The notes: generated by a model from the sequence alone, not told the origin. Shown: positions 23,293 through 37,840, numbered from the stretch's first letter. The stretch is DNA of 64,000 nucleotides from Isoetes taiwanensis (GCA_021234155.1 JAJEKV010000001.1:17815382-17879381); one strand, 5' to 3'. Translations and numbers: made by a program.

Positions 23293-26081
23293 TTAGGACG
23301 AAATGTCATCATTTGTATCGTAGTCTTCCAATTCCAAACCTAAACCACCCTCAACTCCGTTGTCATAACTCTCCGAATCACCGGCTTCTTCGCGCAGCTT
23401 GTCCATGTTCTGAATGGCATCTGAAATCTTATTTGACAGTAAGCCCTCCAGCGTTTCAAGCCTTGTAAATGGCAACCCAACTATAGCTGCACATTCAGCT
23501 CTAAAAATGTCATCATTTGATGATTTCACCAAACTTGCAATGCACCGTGACAAATCGGGAGCATAGCTTTGCACCTGATACCAAAAAGAGCAATGATATC
23601 AAACATCTTACAATATCCAGTAGGTTGTATATTTAAGAGATCATCAGTACCTTCTTAGCATGCGAACTAAGGAAAAGATGGGGCAACTTTCCTTTGAGCT
23701 CACTCATAGCCCCTTCTATAGCATCTTTGATCAGTCTGCTCTCGGTCTTTTGCCCAAACGTTCTAGAAGTCTTGCAATTGGAGGAGAAAATTAAGAATTC
23801 TAATTGCAAGAATATAAGAGTTTAGTAGGGAGCTGATAGATACTAACTCCGTATTTGTGTATCACGAAGACCGAATTTGTGAAGACTGATGGACATTCCC
23901 ATCGGATAATCCCATCTCCAGTCATACTTATGGAAGTGTTTAATATGTCTTGCCCAAATTTATGCCATTTCACATTTTCTATTGCCTGAAGCACAGATAC
24001 TGGAGTATAGCTGTAAGTAAAGTTTTCAAAGAATAAGACCTGCATCAGCAGATAGAATGCACCATGTCAGAAGACTCCGATTTCAAAGAAGCAAGGCATG
24101 ACATCAGATTATACCTCTGTTATTGAAATGGCAGAATGATCTTCATTATTGTGTAACTGCATCCTCGGGATAGCAATACAAACATGTAAATTCCAATTCA
24201 TTCCTCGAATCTCTTTTGAACCTGTAGTGATTGCCACGGATTCCCTGCTGATACTTAACATAAGCACCAAGCATAGATGCTGAGAGTGAGCATGGTTGCT
24301 TTCTATTGATTTTTCCTGCTAATGCTTAAAAGGTAACTGTCTAGTCCATAGTACAAAAGGCTATTCAAATATCTGCACAAAGGCTGATTTGTAGAGATGC
24401 CAAAAACATCTTTGAAATGTCCGCAATGGACCTTAAGTGGTCACCTGTAATGCTGTTTCCTACATTGATATTATTCAATGTCAATATGGCAAATTCTGAT
24501 CAGTTCTGACAGTTCTAAAGCTCGTGCATATTCCAGGGCTTCTAGAGTCCATCAATCAAGGGATCTCTCCCCCATAATATGGTGGAAGTTTATTATTCAG
24601 ACTAATTTATTTGTCAGAACAATGTTCTGGGGAAAGTTGGTGAATGAAAGCGATGTCTTGCACAATAAGAAAGAAATGCCATGCAACCTATGCTACAATT
24701 TTTTTCTCCATCTAGAGGGACCAAAAGAGATGGAAAAAACCTGGAACTCTCCACCGGATAAAGATAGCGGGATATGTAGTTTTTTAGACCAACAATGATG
24801 CAATCCAAGCCTTGTAAGCTCCTCTGGAGATTCAGGCCTCCATCACAAATAAGCATATCCTTATTGTCATATTTTGATGAAGAACTTAATCTTTCCAGAG
24901 ATAATTCTAGAAAAACATTCTGCACAATCACAACCATCAATTACTACTTAAATTTTCAATAAGTAGCTTGCAACAGCCTTGCTTTAACCTTCTAACCACC
25001 TTTATCTGTAATATTGAGATCTGCAGGAAAATAGAACCCAAAATTTAGATTGGAGAATAATTACGGTCAAGGCAGAAAATCCTACTTACTTTCTGGCATA
25101 TACTCTCAGTGTAAAATATTGCCTCATCAATGGGACCCCGGATTCTCATCAATGTTTTTGTTCCACTGATCCTAAACTGACAAAGTCAATGGAGGACTAT
25201 GGGGAACCTTAACCAGCATATTAAATTGGGTGAAGGCCACCTTTCCATGTTTGGTTTTGAATCTGGATAGAGCTCCAAAACTTGTAACGTCATGTTATGT
25301 TTAGCTTTTACATGGTAATGTCGAATATTCTTCTCCCCGACACCTTAAAGTGCATTCCCATAAACACCTTAACAAACATATAATGGAAACTTAGACCAGG
25401 CCCTTCACTTCATCAGGCATATGCATACCGGTGGTAGTTATAGAAAGCAGTCCATCTGTTCAAATATAACAGGACAAAATGAGCATAAAATGGTCCATAT
25501 AATGTGAGGTTTAAGGTGCTAGAAACTATACCCCAACAAAAAATTGGACCATCCAAACACATAGATCTTGATTTCAAATTTTCAAATTCCTTAGGATACG
25601 TGCCAGGACCAGTGTCAGAAACTATTTCAATAATCCAAAAGAGAGGCGATTAATTGCAAATCTGCATTGATCATGTAGGAATGCTTTCTTCAAATGCATG
25701 TTAAGGAGACGGTGAGCTTACCAGATAAGCTGAAATTTGATTGATCCGATGCAACCGAATCCTCCGCAGTGGATATAGTGACTGTGATTCTACTGGGAGT
25801 AGAGGCGGATCGGCATCTATTAACGGAACTTGAAATTAACTGCATCATGTGGGAAAACTCATAAGCAGCTCATCTAACTGAATTATAGACTAATAATAGG
25901 ACGAAACAATGGAATAACGTAAGCTTCTGCATTCTAATGTGCAAATCAAAAGCTGGTTTTGCTCGTTTTGCAAGAAGTTTAAAAGTAAAAAAAACGTGAA
26001 ATGCGACAATACTGATTTAGGTTAATAACGTGCCTGCACGGCGATATAGAGTGGATCAGAAGATGGCGCAGCGCCCTCCAT
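23293..26081 (-). CDS. MTOPVIB: MTOPVIB-like meiotic topoisomerase VI B subunit (multi-exon)
   Basis: Exons on the minus strand: 26081-26034, 25839-25722, 25455-25429, 25343-25241, 25171-25090, 24919-24741, an unresolved part between 24741 and 24221, 24221-24115, 24039-23848, 23770-23651, 23574-23293 (stop). Outside the gap all phases agree. The N-terminus reads IAVQLISSSVNRCR, then DGLLSITTTGVG, resembling the degenerate GHKL region of plant MTOPVIB. The transducer-like part has EVLFFENF, ENVKWHKFG and IRWECPSVF. The C-terminus reads LSSHAKKVQSYAPDLSRCIASL, which I recall as very similar in MTOPVIB. In Arabidopsis and rice this protein pairs with SPO11-1/SPO11-2 to make meiotic double-strand breaks. 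The first intron needs a GC donor (CAG|GC). The family call rests on memory of the family; the middle exon must be found from transcripts. A pseudogene cannot be excluded. Confidence 0.7.
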
Positions 26082-27486
26082 AGCCTGCCGGAATCGCTCG
26101 AAACCGAAACCACTATATGAGTTATTTCTTTATAAATCTCGGTTTCCACCAATCCATGGGCACTCTCTTTTTTATTATAAAGTGTTGATCATTATTATAT
26201 GGGATGTTTTCATTTTTCAATTGGGGCCCTTGATGGGAGGAATATTCCTCCTTTTATGCCAGATGAAGGGCCCTCTAGGCCGCGACACATACAAATTTCA
26301 AAGGTGCAGAATTAAAACACATGACCATTGGCGTTATGTGAAGCGGAATTGCAGTGGACAAAAACTATATTCATATTGCTCTCTCAGATTTACATTGCTG
26401 TTTCACAATAACTCAGATAGTTACAACAGAAATTGGGTAAACTTAATTACAACAGATATTCACATTCTAATACAACAGATTACAATACACAATTCCTATT
26501 CTTCAAACACCCAATAATCAATAGTCAGAATGAAGCCTCTGTTCAACAAGGCTGTTGCCGGATCGCTGAATCCTCTGCCTCCAGCAATCAATCATAACCA
26601 GAGTAGTTTAAAATAATTTTGACAAAACATAATCACTCCCATAGCCAGCGTTTGGAGCTTGGTAGGATGTTCAAGGCCGATTTTAGAACGCCTCTATCAA
26701 ACCACTCAACATTACTAAAATTGTCCCTGCATCAGAAAAGAATAGGATTCGGTGACTCCAAGCCACTGAACGAAAGGAAATCTCTCTGTTTCGGCAAATC
26801 TATCTCAATCTGGTGGCATTCAAAATATTAGATCTTCTTGGGCGCCTCCGATTTCAGGTATTTGATGCCTCCTCTACAACCATGGCCGCCCTATTAAACA
26901 ATCTACGCTACTCTCCACAATCCCCGCCTCACCACAAGAAGCTTTGCAATCCCTATTCTAAACCAAGAAGCTTTGCCCTGTTTCATCTGGATTCCAATCG
27001 GTCAACCTACTCTGTATATTTCGGCCTCTGATGCCTACCAATGCATTGCATACATGACTTTTGGAGCTGCATCTTTCCTATTCGGCTCCAAGAACCGACA
27101 GTCTGAACACAGACACAAAGAATGAAGCCCAAGCCGTCGCCCATGCTCTTCAAAATTCGCCCCGCTCTGCACTAAAAATAGACAGTGGCGTGAAGACTTA
27201 TCCACTCCTAGAAATTAGACTCAAGCATTTCCTTCTTCCAAACAATGGCAAAAAGAAAACATCCATAACAACCCAAAATACGTGGCCACTAAATAATAAC
27301 AAGCTGCTCAAACATGCCAAAATATACCCTTTTTCATACAATACGCACCAAGAATCATAGTCCCAACCATTGCGAGAAGGCCCTCCCGCAATACCAAACG
27401 GATTGGGTAAACTTAATGTTGATTCTATAGATAGGGCAGTGATTTTGCACCTTGACAATCATCTTAGGATCCATATATGTAACCAA
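26082..27486. other. upstream region, no supported gene
   Basis: The first part probably contains the promoter and 5' leader of the MTOPVIB-like gene. The rest (26150-27480) carries short ORFs without recognised domains and looks like an unclassified old repeat. The 16-mer ATTGGGTAAACTTAAT occurs twice (about 26433 and 27402). Confidence 0.4.
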
Positions 27487-27708
27487 GGGTTAAATTTGCA
27501 TGGCAGCCCTTCCATTCTTTTGAAGGGCGCTTCCAAAACTTGCCTTTCGGTTTGAATGGCAGTTTTAACATTGCCATTCTGCTGCATAGTAAATTTTTTG
27601 GCTGCCATTCAATACAATAAATTAACAAATTAAACAGATAATTCTTAAACCATGAATTTGCCTTATCGAATATAATACTCAATGAATCCATATATTCATA
27701 TTAAAAAG

Positions 27709-30071
27709 TTACAATGGCAAAGCACGATGTTGCTTTTTGTCCATCCAATTAGAAAAAATCAATTCATAATCAGCATCTACATAACTAGGTGCTGATAATG
27801 ACAAAAACATCAAGGTCTCAAGTGTAGTCAGCAATAGGCGTTCCCTGCCTTCATCTTTTATCAAATTCTGTCTTCGAAAACCACGCTCGCGCTCTACAGA
27901 ACTTGCTGGAAGAACAAGAGTGGCCTGCCACAGTTTCATTACTTCATCGTAAACATCAACGTTAAATTGTTGCTCTCTGCAAGCATCCCATAATGCTCTC
28001 ATGTTTTTACGGCCATGCTGCACATTTAATCTCACAACAAATGCAAATGCTTGTCCTTTGCATTTTTCAATATCAACAAATCCATACCTCCCTTCTCCAA
28101 AGTTCTTGCACAAAGTAGTTGCCCATTTTTCAGTTTGTTGCTCTATCTCCACACTACCAATAGCATAGTCATTCGTTGAGAAGAGCTTTGTGCTTTCCAA
28201 TACATCGCATGTTCGTTCTTGAAACCTTTGCCTTAAACATGATATAACTTTAGCCACAAACTCTTGACCAAGTTTTGAATGAAGAGATAGTCTCCTCGAA
28301 TGTTGAGGTATCAAATGCACTGAGAATCCATGCTTAGAACAGAAACACTTTTAAGTTTAGAGCATAAAAGAAAGCACATACCTATGAGGAAATCCATCCT
28401 CATCCTTGTAGAACAAGTGATCGTGATGCTTATCGATCATGGAAATGAATTTAGTGATATACTTGGCACCCTTTCCAAAAGACGTCAGTAAATATCTTGA
28501 TCTCAAGATAGCAATGGTACAAGAAACAGTAGAGGATATGATCGAAATTTCAATCATCCCTTCTTGGAATTGCTTATTAAGAAGATTAAGTTCGAGCAAA
28601 ACATCCGCTAAAAAATGAAAATAAAATTGTACACTTGCCTTCTTGAAGGTATTAAGGAGTTCAGGTTCATCATTTGTCTCACATAAGCGCAACAAAGCAG
28701 GCATCAACTTCACAATTCTGGATATTACATTTCCACGAGAAAGCCATCTTACTTCATGAATTTGTTGCAAATTCAGCCTTGACAAATCAAATGCCTCCTC
28801 CAATAAGCGTAAACTGCCATGCCTCTTTGTAGACCTGCCTACCCATGTACACACTTTTCTTTCCAACTTCTCCAGATCTCGAAATATAGGAAAATAATTG
28901 AAGGCGTCGCTTGCTGCAAGTGCCTCTCGATGGGCAACACAATGCACACCCACCAAGTGAGGCACATCTTTACGAAGTTGTGTCACAAGACCATTTTGTG
29001 TGCCAGTCATTGCTGAACAACCATCAACTGCAATACCCACCATTCTTGAGAAAGGCAAACCCAAATCATTCAAACAAGAAACAATACTGTCATAAAGTGT
29101 ATTTGATGTACCATCTTTGATTGCAAGAAGCTTTAGAAAACGAGTACACGGGATGCCTTTGCCTTTCTCCTTCATGTAACTAACATATACAATAAGATAT
29201 TGTTCTAGAGACCTGTCTGTACTTTCATCTACCATTATAGAGAAGAACGGACTCTCCAAAACTTCTTGTAGCAATACTTGCAAGTACACTCGATGTGCAG
29301 CCGCCATGAATTCTTTGCCTATGCCATCCAAGCACAAAAATTAATAAATTCATTTTCTTGTAAAAAACAACATAGAGAAATAAAGAACGGAATAAGAAGC
29401 ATAGCGATGTAAGTTATATATACCTGCCATAAGATTTGTGTACGATGAATACTCGTCATTGATGGGCATATTAGGCGTTCCAATCCACCTTTGAAATTCA
29501 CAAAGCCGCTCATACTCTTTTAAGGATTGCATTTGTGATGTAACCTTATATGCACATTTGATTACAGATATGATACGATCCTTCTCTTGTACACATTTAA
29601 GAATCACATGCTGTGGAATTGTGGATGTAGCAGGATTGGCCTTAGCATTCATGCGGAGCACAGCAAGTTTATGTGCCTCTGATTTGTCATGAGTAGCCAA
29701 AGCTCCCAATTGTATAGATTTACTTCCCTCCTTCGCAAACGGCGTGTCCATCTTGTACTTCATGCACCACTGATTTGGAGGAATACCAACAACAAAGTTC
29801 CACTTGTATTTCTCTGCCCAACTGCCTTTTTACTGTACTTAGAGTTCTTAGTGTCTGGTTCATTTGCTTCACCATAATCTTCATCAGATAGCTCATCTCC
29901 GTCAATCAAATCTGGCTCCAAACTCAGGTCTCTTTGGAGTTCTCATTTGTCACGAATCTTTGGCGGCATATGACCCTTCAATAGTCTGCAGCAAAGATTA
30001 GAAGATAAAGAACACAGTTTGAATGCTTTGAGGAGACTTTGCTGTGTGCAATCTTTCTTGGGCCTCCCCAT
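27709..30071 (-). pseudogene. hAT-type transposase, unit 1
   Basis: ATG at 30071 (MGRPKKD), two introns, stop at 27709. Parts: BED-like zinc finger (WCMKYKM), transposase core (MVDESTDRSLEQYLIVYVSY, VDGCSAMTGTQNGL, GVHCVAHREAL, EVRWLSRG), and the hAT dimerisation end (LPASSVERERGFRRQNLIKDE). Lesions: a 15-nt deletion near 29771 removes a zinc-finger Cys with its neighbours, the N-terminal part is scrambled near 29930-29990, and the junction into the last exon (about 28290-28320) carries deletions that shift the frame. Exons 2 and 3 are otherwise long and open (29337-28357 and 28320-27709). Confidence 0.85.
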
Positions 30072-30417
30072 CTGGCTTTGTATTTTGAATGAGCAAGAAG
30101 CATTCTATAATGGAATGGAAAAGAAAGACAAAATGCAACCATATTACTAACCTGGTTTTGGTGATCCTGCCTGCCACAATATTTATCTAATACAAATGTA
30201 GAGCCGTGTGTTGTCTGATCACACAAGAAAATGGTATAAGAAGAAAGAAGAAAATTGGGACGAAATGCCAAATTGCCAATAGACTATAATATAAAAATGG
30301 TTTTAATTGTATGCATCAGACCTCGAGATCTCCCCGCCCACAAATCGCGATTACTTATAAATCTCATACTCATAAGTTCGGTAATTGTTCTTCTTCTATC
30401 GCTTTTGCTTCAACAGA

Positions 30418-30480
30418 TGTCTTCGGCTGCCCCCGCACACCACAACAAGAGATACTCAACTCGTGATCATCATAAATCCA

Positions 30481-30558
<78 letters not shown>

Positions 30559-31070
30559 GATAATTCAGAAAATTCTGACAAACTCAGAAGAATAAGTCTA
30601 TGATTACATGCTATGATTGTAGATAGAAAGGGCATTATTGGAATCAGTGCCCTGAATTTAAGAAATAGCTGCTGCAGTCCACTCGTTCGAACAATTCAGC
30701 CAATACATCTACATATACAAAAACAAATTTGAATATGGCTCAATGATCTGTCTTCATATCTCAGCCTTATGAAGAAGATAAGGGAATTATGACTCTGGTG
30801 CTACTAAACATGTTAACAGGTGCCTCAAATCTTCTGGTTTTGGAGGAAGATCAGGTGATGGTTACCATGAGAAATGGACACCATTATTACAATCTGAAAG
30901 GAAGGGGATTTACATCTTAAGTCTTCTTACACTGTTTGGAAGTTCCAGACGTGTCTTACTTACCAGGGATTCGAACCAACTTTTCAACGTCCTCTTTGGT
31001 CGACATCTTCAGCTGCCCTGCCATACCACAACAGAGATAATCGAGGAGGATGCGATGCCATACCTATAGA
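30418..31070 (+). pseudogene. Copia gag/protease fragment, unit 1
   Basis: Starts near ATGTCTTCGGCTGCC, then a CAA tract (polyGln), then a CCHC zinc knuckle (CYDC-R-x-K-GHYWNQC, about 30609-30650) and a protease-like stretch (DQVMVTMRNGHHYYNLKGRG; LEVPDVSYLPG), in several frames. This is the gag-protease junction of a Ty1/Copia element; nothing downstream of protease is present. Confidence 0.75.
30484..30558 (+). repeat. (CAA)25 in unit 1
   Basis: Uninterrupted CAA repeat, in frame as polyGln with the Copia gag fragment. Confidence 0.95.
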
Positions 31071-31127
31071 GTTAAATTTGCATGGCAGCCCTTCCATTCT
31101 TTTGAAGGGCGCTTCCAAAACTTGCCT

Positions 31128-33154
31128 TTCGGTTGAGAAGAGTTTTGTGCTTTCCAATACATCGCATGTTCGTTCTTGAAACCTTTGCCTTAAATATGAT
31201 ACAACTTTAGCCACAAACTCTTGACCAAGTTTTGAACATGAAGAGATAGTCTCCTCGAATGTTGAGTTATCAAATGCAAGCACATACCTGTATGAGAATC
31301 CATGCTTAGAACAGAAACACTTTTAAGTTTAGAGCATAAAAGAAAGCATATACCTATGAGGAAATCCATCCTCATCCTTGTAGAGCAAGTGACCGTGATG
31401 CTCATCGATCATGGAAATGAATTTAGTGATATACTTGGCACCCTTTCCAAAAGACATCAACAAATATCTTGATCTCAAGATAGCAATGCTAGATTAAACA
31501 GTAGAGGATATGATCGAAATTTCAATCATCCCTTCTTGGAATTGCTTATTAAGAAGATTAAGTTCGAGCAAAACATCCGCTAAAAAATGAAAATAAAATT
31601 GTACCTTGCCTTCTTGAAGGTATTAAAGAGTTCAGGTTCATCATTTGTCTCCCATAAGCGCAATAAAGCAGGCATCAACTTCACAATTCTGGATATTACA
31701 TTTCCACGAGAAAGCCATCTTACTTCATGAATTTGTTGCAAATTCAGCCTTGACAAATCAACTGCCTCCTCCAATAAGCGTAAACTGGCATGCCTCTTTG
31801 TAGACCTGCCTACCCATGTACACACTTTTCTTTCCAACTTCTCCAGATCTCGAAATATAGGAAAATAATTGAATTAAACTTCTTGCTGCAAGTGCCTCTC
31901 GATGGGCAACACAATGTACACCCACCAAGTGAGGCACATCTTTACGAAACTGTGTCACAAGGCCATTTTGTGTGCCAGTCATCGCTGAGCAACCATCAGT
32001 TGCAATACCCACCATTCTTGAGAAAGGCAAACACAAATCATTCAAACAAGAAACAATACTGTCATAAAGTGTATTTGATCTACCATCTTTAATTGCAAGA
32101 AGCTTTAGAAAACGAGTACACGGGATGCCTTTGCCTTTCTCCTTCAAGAAACTAACATATACAATAAGATGTTGTTCTAGAGACCTGTCTGTACTTTCAT
32201 CTACCATTATAGAGAAGAACGGACTCTCCAAAACTTCTTGTAGCAATACTTGCAAGTACACTCGATGCGCAACCGCCATGAATTCTTTGCCTATGTCATG
32301 CAAGCACAAAAATTAATAAATTCATTTTCTTGTAAAAAATAATTTAATTGCTTTAAAAGCATAGATTCACACAAAGCTGAAACATGGAGAAAACATAAAG
32401 AGGAAACATAGATTAGCTTTAGAACATAAAGAGAAAACATAGAGAAATAGAGAACGGAATGAGAAGCATAGCGATGTAAGTTATATATACCTGCCATAAG
32501 ATTTGTATACGATGAATACTCGTCATTGATGGGCATATTAGGCGTTCCAATCCACCTTTGAAATTCACATAGCCGCTCATACTCTTTTAAGGATTGCATT
32601 TGTGATGCAACCTTATATGCACATTTGATTCCAGATATGATACGATCCTTCTCTTGTACACATTCAAGAATCACATGCTGTGGAATTGTGGATGTAGCAG
32701 GATTGGCCTTAGCATTCATGCGGAGCACAGCAAGTTTATGTGCCTCTGATTTGTCATGAGTAGCCAAAGCTCCCAATTGTATAGATTTACTTCCCTCCTT
32801 CGCAAACGGCGTGTCCATCTTGTATTTCATGCACCACCTACATTTAACTCACTGATTTGGAGGAATACCAACAACAAAGTTCCACTTGTATTTCTCTGCC
32901 CAACTGTCTTTCCACTTTCGACTGTACTTGGACTTCTTAGTGTCTGATTCATTTGCTTCACCATAATCTTCATCAGATAGCTCATCTCCGTCAATCAAAT
33001 CTGGCTCCAAATTCAGGTCTACTGGAGTTCTCGATGTCTAAATGCTGCTGGCATGTGATCCTTCAATAGCTGCAGCAGCATTAGAAGATAAATAATGCAG
33101 TTTGAATGCTTTGAGGAGACTTTGCTGTGTGCAATCTTTCTTGGGCCTCCCCAT
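31128..33154 (-). pseudogene. hAT-type transposase, unit 2, C-terminus deleted
   Basis: Same gene as its neighbours, but the region for the C-terminal part, including the dimerisation domain, is gone. The terminal repeat (CTTGCCTTTCGGTT) is joined directly to GAGAAGAGTTTTGTG at about 31132, where the two ends share a short TTCG/GTTGAG microhomology. Other lesions: Trp to stop (TGG to TGA) in the zinc finger near 32850, a stop after SSTV near 31497, and a frame change near 31605 and 31876. Confidence 0.85.
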
Positions 33155-33498
33155 CTGGCTTTGTATTTTGAATGAGCAAGAAGCATTCTATAATGGAATG
33201 GAAGAGAAAGACAAAATGCAACCATATTACTAACCTGGTTTTGGTGATCCTGCCTGCCACAATATTTATCTAATACAAATGTAGAGCCATGTGTTGTCTG
33301 ATCACATAAGAAAATGGTATAAGAAACAGTAAGAAAATTGGGACGAAATGCCAAATTGCCAATAGACTATAATATAAAAAATGGTTTTACCTGTATGCAT
33401 CAGCCTCAGAGATCTCCCCTGCCCACAAATCATACTTATAAATCTCATACTCATAAGTTCGGTAATTGTTCTTCTTCTACTGCTTTTGCTTCAACAGA

Positions 33499-34171
<673 letters not shown>

Positions 34172-34393
34172 GGGTTAAATTTGCATGGCAGCCCTTCCAT
34201 TCTTTTGAAGGGCGCTTCCAAAACTTGCCTTTCAGTTTGAATGGCAGTTTTTAACATTGCCATTCTGCTGCATAGTAATTTTTTTGGCTGCCATTCAATA
34301 CAATAATTAACAAATTAAACAGATAATTCTTAAACCATGAATTTGCCTTATCGAATATAATACTCAATGAATCCATATATTCATATTAAAAAG

Positions 34394-36881
34394 TTACAAT
34401 GGCAAAGCACGACGTTGCTTTTTGTCCATCCAATTAGAAAAAATCAATTCATAATCAGCATCTACATAACTAGGTGTTGATAATGACAAAAACATCAAGG
34501 TCTCAAGTGTAGTCAGCAATAGGCGTTCCCTGTCTTCATCTTTTATCAAATTCTGTCTTCGAAAACCACGCTCACGCTCTACAGAACTTGCTGGAAGAAC
34601 AAGAGTGGCCTGCCACAGTTTCATTACTTCATCGTAAACATCAAAGTTAAATTGTTGCTCTCTGCAAGCATCCCATAATGCTCTCATGTTTTTACGGCCA
34701 TGCTGCACATTTAATCTCACAACAAATGCAAATGCTTGTCCTTTGCATTTTTCAATATCAACAAATCCATACCTCCCTTCTCCAAAGTTCTTGCACAAAG
34801 TAGTTGCCCATTTTTCAGTTTGTTGCTCTATCTCCACACTACCAATAGCATAGTCATTCGTTGAGAAGAGTTTTGTGCTTTCCAATACATCGCATGTTCG
34901 TTCTTGAAACCTTTGCCTTAAATATGATATAACTTTAGCCACAAACTCTTGACCAAGTTTTGAACATGAAGAGATAGTCTCCTCGAATGTTGAGTTATCA
35001 AATGCAAGCACATACCTGTATGAGAATCCATGCTTAGAACAGAAACACTTTTAAGTTTAGAGCATAAAAGAAGTATATACCTATGAGGAAATCTATCCTC
35101 ATCCTTGTAGAGCAAGTGACCGTGATGCTCATCGATCATGGAAATGAATTTAGTGATATACTTGGCACCCTTTCCAAAAGACATCAACAAATATCTTGAT
35201 CTCAAGATAGCAATGCTAGATTAAACAGTAGAGGATATGATCGAAATTTCAATCATCCCTTCTTGGAATTGCTTATTAAGAAGATTAAGTTCGAGCAAAA
35301 CATCCGCTAAAAAATGAAAATAAAATTGTACACTTGCCTTCTTGAAGGTATTAAGGAGTTCAGGTTCATCATTTGTCTCCCATAAGCGCAATAAAGCAGG
35401 CATCAACTTCACAATTCTGGATATTACATTTCCACGAGAAAGCCATCTTACTTCATGAATTTGTTGCAAATTCAGCCTTGACAAATCAAATGCCTCCTCC
35501 AATAAGCGTAAACTGGCATGCCTCTTTGTAGACCTGCCTATCCATGTACACACTTTTCTTTCCAACTTCTCCAGATCTCGAAATATAGGAAAATAATTGA
35601 AGGCGTCGCTTGCTGCAAGTGCCTCTCGATGGGCAACACAATGTACACCCACCAAGTGAGGCACATCTTTACGAAACTGTGTCACAAGGCCATTTTCTGT
35701 GCCAGTCATCGCTGAGCAACCATCAGTTGCAATACCCACCATTCTTGAGAAAGGCAAACACAAATCATTCAAACAAGAAACAATACTGTCATAAAGTGTA
35801 TTTGATGTACCATCTTTAATTGCAAGAAGCTTTAGAAAACGAGTACACGGGATGCCTTTGCCTTTCTCCTTAAAAAAACTAACATATACAATAAGATGTT
35901 GTTCTAGAGACCTGTCTGTACTTTCATCTACCATTATATAGAAGAACGGACTCTCCAAAACTTCTTGTAGCAATACTTGCAAGTACACTTGATGCGCAGC
36001 CGCCATGAATTCTTTGCCTATGTCATGCAAGCACAAAAATTAATAAATTCATTTTCTTGTAAAAAATAATTTAATTGCTTTAAAAGCAGAGATTCACACA
36101 AAGCTGAAACATGGAGAAAACATAAAGAGGAAACATAGATTAGCTTTAGAACATAAAGAGAAAACATAGAGAAATAGAGAACGGAATGAGAAGCATAGCG
36201 ATGTAAGTTATATATACCTGCCATAAGATTTGTATACGATGAATACTCGTCATTGATGGGCATATTAGGCGTTCCAATCCACCTTTGAAATTGACAAAGC
36301 CGCTCATACTCTTTTAAGGATTGCATTTGTGATGCAACCTTATATGCACATTTGATTACAGATATGATACGATCCTTCTCTTGTACACATTCAAGAATCA
36401 CATGCTGTGGAATTGTGGATGTAGCAGGATTGGCCTTAGCATTCATGCGGAGCACAGCAAGTTTATGTGCCTCTGATTTGTCATGAGTAGCCAAAGCTCC
36501 CAATTGTATAGATTTACTTCCCTCCTTCGCAAACGGCGTGTCCATCTTGTATTTCATGCACCACCTACATTTAACTCACTGATTTGGAGGAATACCAACA
36601 ACAAAGTTCCACTTGTATTTCTCTGCCCAACTGCCTTTCTACTTTCGACTGTACTTGGACTTCTTAGTGTCTGGTTCATTTGCTTCACCATAATCTTCAT
36701 CAGATAGCTCATCTCCGTCAATCAAATCTGGCTCCAAATTTAGGTCTACTGGAGTTCTCGCTGTCTGAATGCTGCTGGCATGTGACCCTTCAATAGCTGC
36801 AGCAGCATTAGAAGATAAAGAACGCAGTTTGAATGCTTTGAGGAGACTTTGCTGTGTGCAATCTTTCTTGGGCCTCCCCAT
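34394..36881 (-). pseudogene. hAT-type transposase, unit 3
   Basis: ATG at 36881, stop at 34394. The last exon (35011-34394) is intact through the hAT dimerisation domain. Lesions: the same TGG-to-TGA change in the zinc finger as unit 2 (near 36577), and the same stop after SSTV (near 35223). The sharing of these two nonsense codons makes units 2 and 3 close relatives. Confidence 0.85.
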
Positions 36882-37225
36882 CTGGCTTTGTATTTTGAAT
36901 GAGCAAGAAGCATTCTATAATGGAATGGAAGAGAAAGACAAAATGCAACCATATTACTAACCTGGTTTTGGTGATCCTGCCTGCCACAATATTTATCTAA
37001 TACAAATGTAGAGCCATGTGTTGTCTGATCACATAAGAAAATGGTATAAGAAACAGTAAGAAAATTGGGACGAAATGCCAAATTGCCAATAGACTATAAT
37101 ATAAAAAATGGTTTTACCTGTATGCATCAGCCTCAGAGATCTCCCCTGCCCACAAATCGTACTTATAAATCTCATACTCATAAGTTCGGTAATTGTTCTT
37201 CTTCTACTGCTTTTGCTTCAACAGA

Positions 37226-37840
37226 TGTCTTCGGCTGCCCTGCACACCACAACAGAGATACTCAACTCTGACTGATCATCATAAAGCCAAACAACAACAA
37301 CAACAACAACGACGACAACAACAACAAGAAGATAATTCAGAAAATTCTGACAAACTCAGAAGAATAAGACTATGATTACATGCTATGATTGTAGACAGAA
37401 AGGGCATTATTGGAATCAGTGCCCTGAATTTAAGAAATGGCTGCTGCAGTCCACTCGTTCGAACAATTCAGCCAATACATCTACATATACAAAAACAAAT
37501 TTGAATATGGCTCAATGATCTGTCTTCATATCTCAGCCTTATGAAGAAGATAAGGGAATTATGACTCTGATGCTACTAAACATGTTAACAGGTGCCTCAA
37601 ATCTTCTGGTTTTGGAGGAAGATCAGGTGATGGTTACCATGAGAAATGGACACCATTATTACAATCTGAAAGGAAGGGGATTTACATCTTAAGTCTGCTT
37701 ACACTGTTTGGAAGTTCCAGACGTGTCTTACTTACCAGGGATTCAAACCAACTTTTCAACGTCCTCTTTGGTCGACATCTTCGGCTGCCCTGCCATACCA
37801 CAACAGAGATAATCGAGGCGGATGCGATGCCATACCTATA
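37226..37840 (+). pseudogene. Copia gag/protease fragment, unit 3
   Basis: Same fragment, with a short, interrupted CAA tract. Confidence 0.75.
37292..37327 (+). repeat. short interrupted CAA tract in unit 3
   Basis: CAA x6, CGA x2, CAA x4. Homologous position to the long tracts in units 1 and 2. Confidence 0.9.

Noticed and set aside
30255-30603. Long ORFs of Thr, Leu, Gln or Cys runs over the CAA tracts (also at 33466-33740)
   Set aside because: They are frame readings of the microsatellite; only the Gln frame makes sense, as part of a Copia gag fragment.
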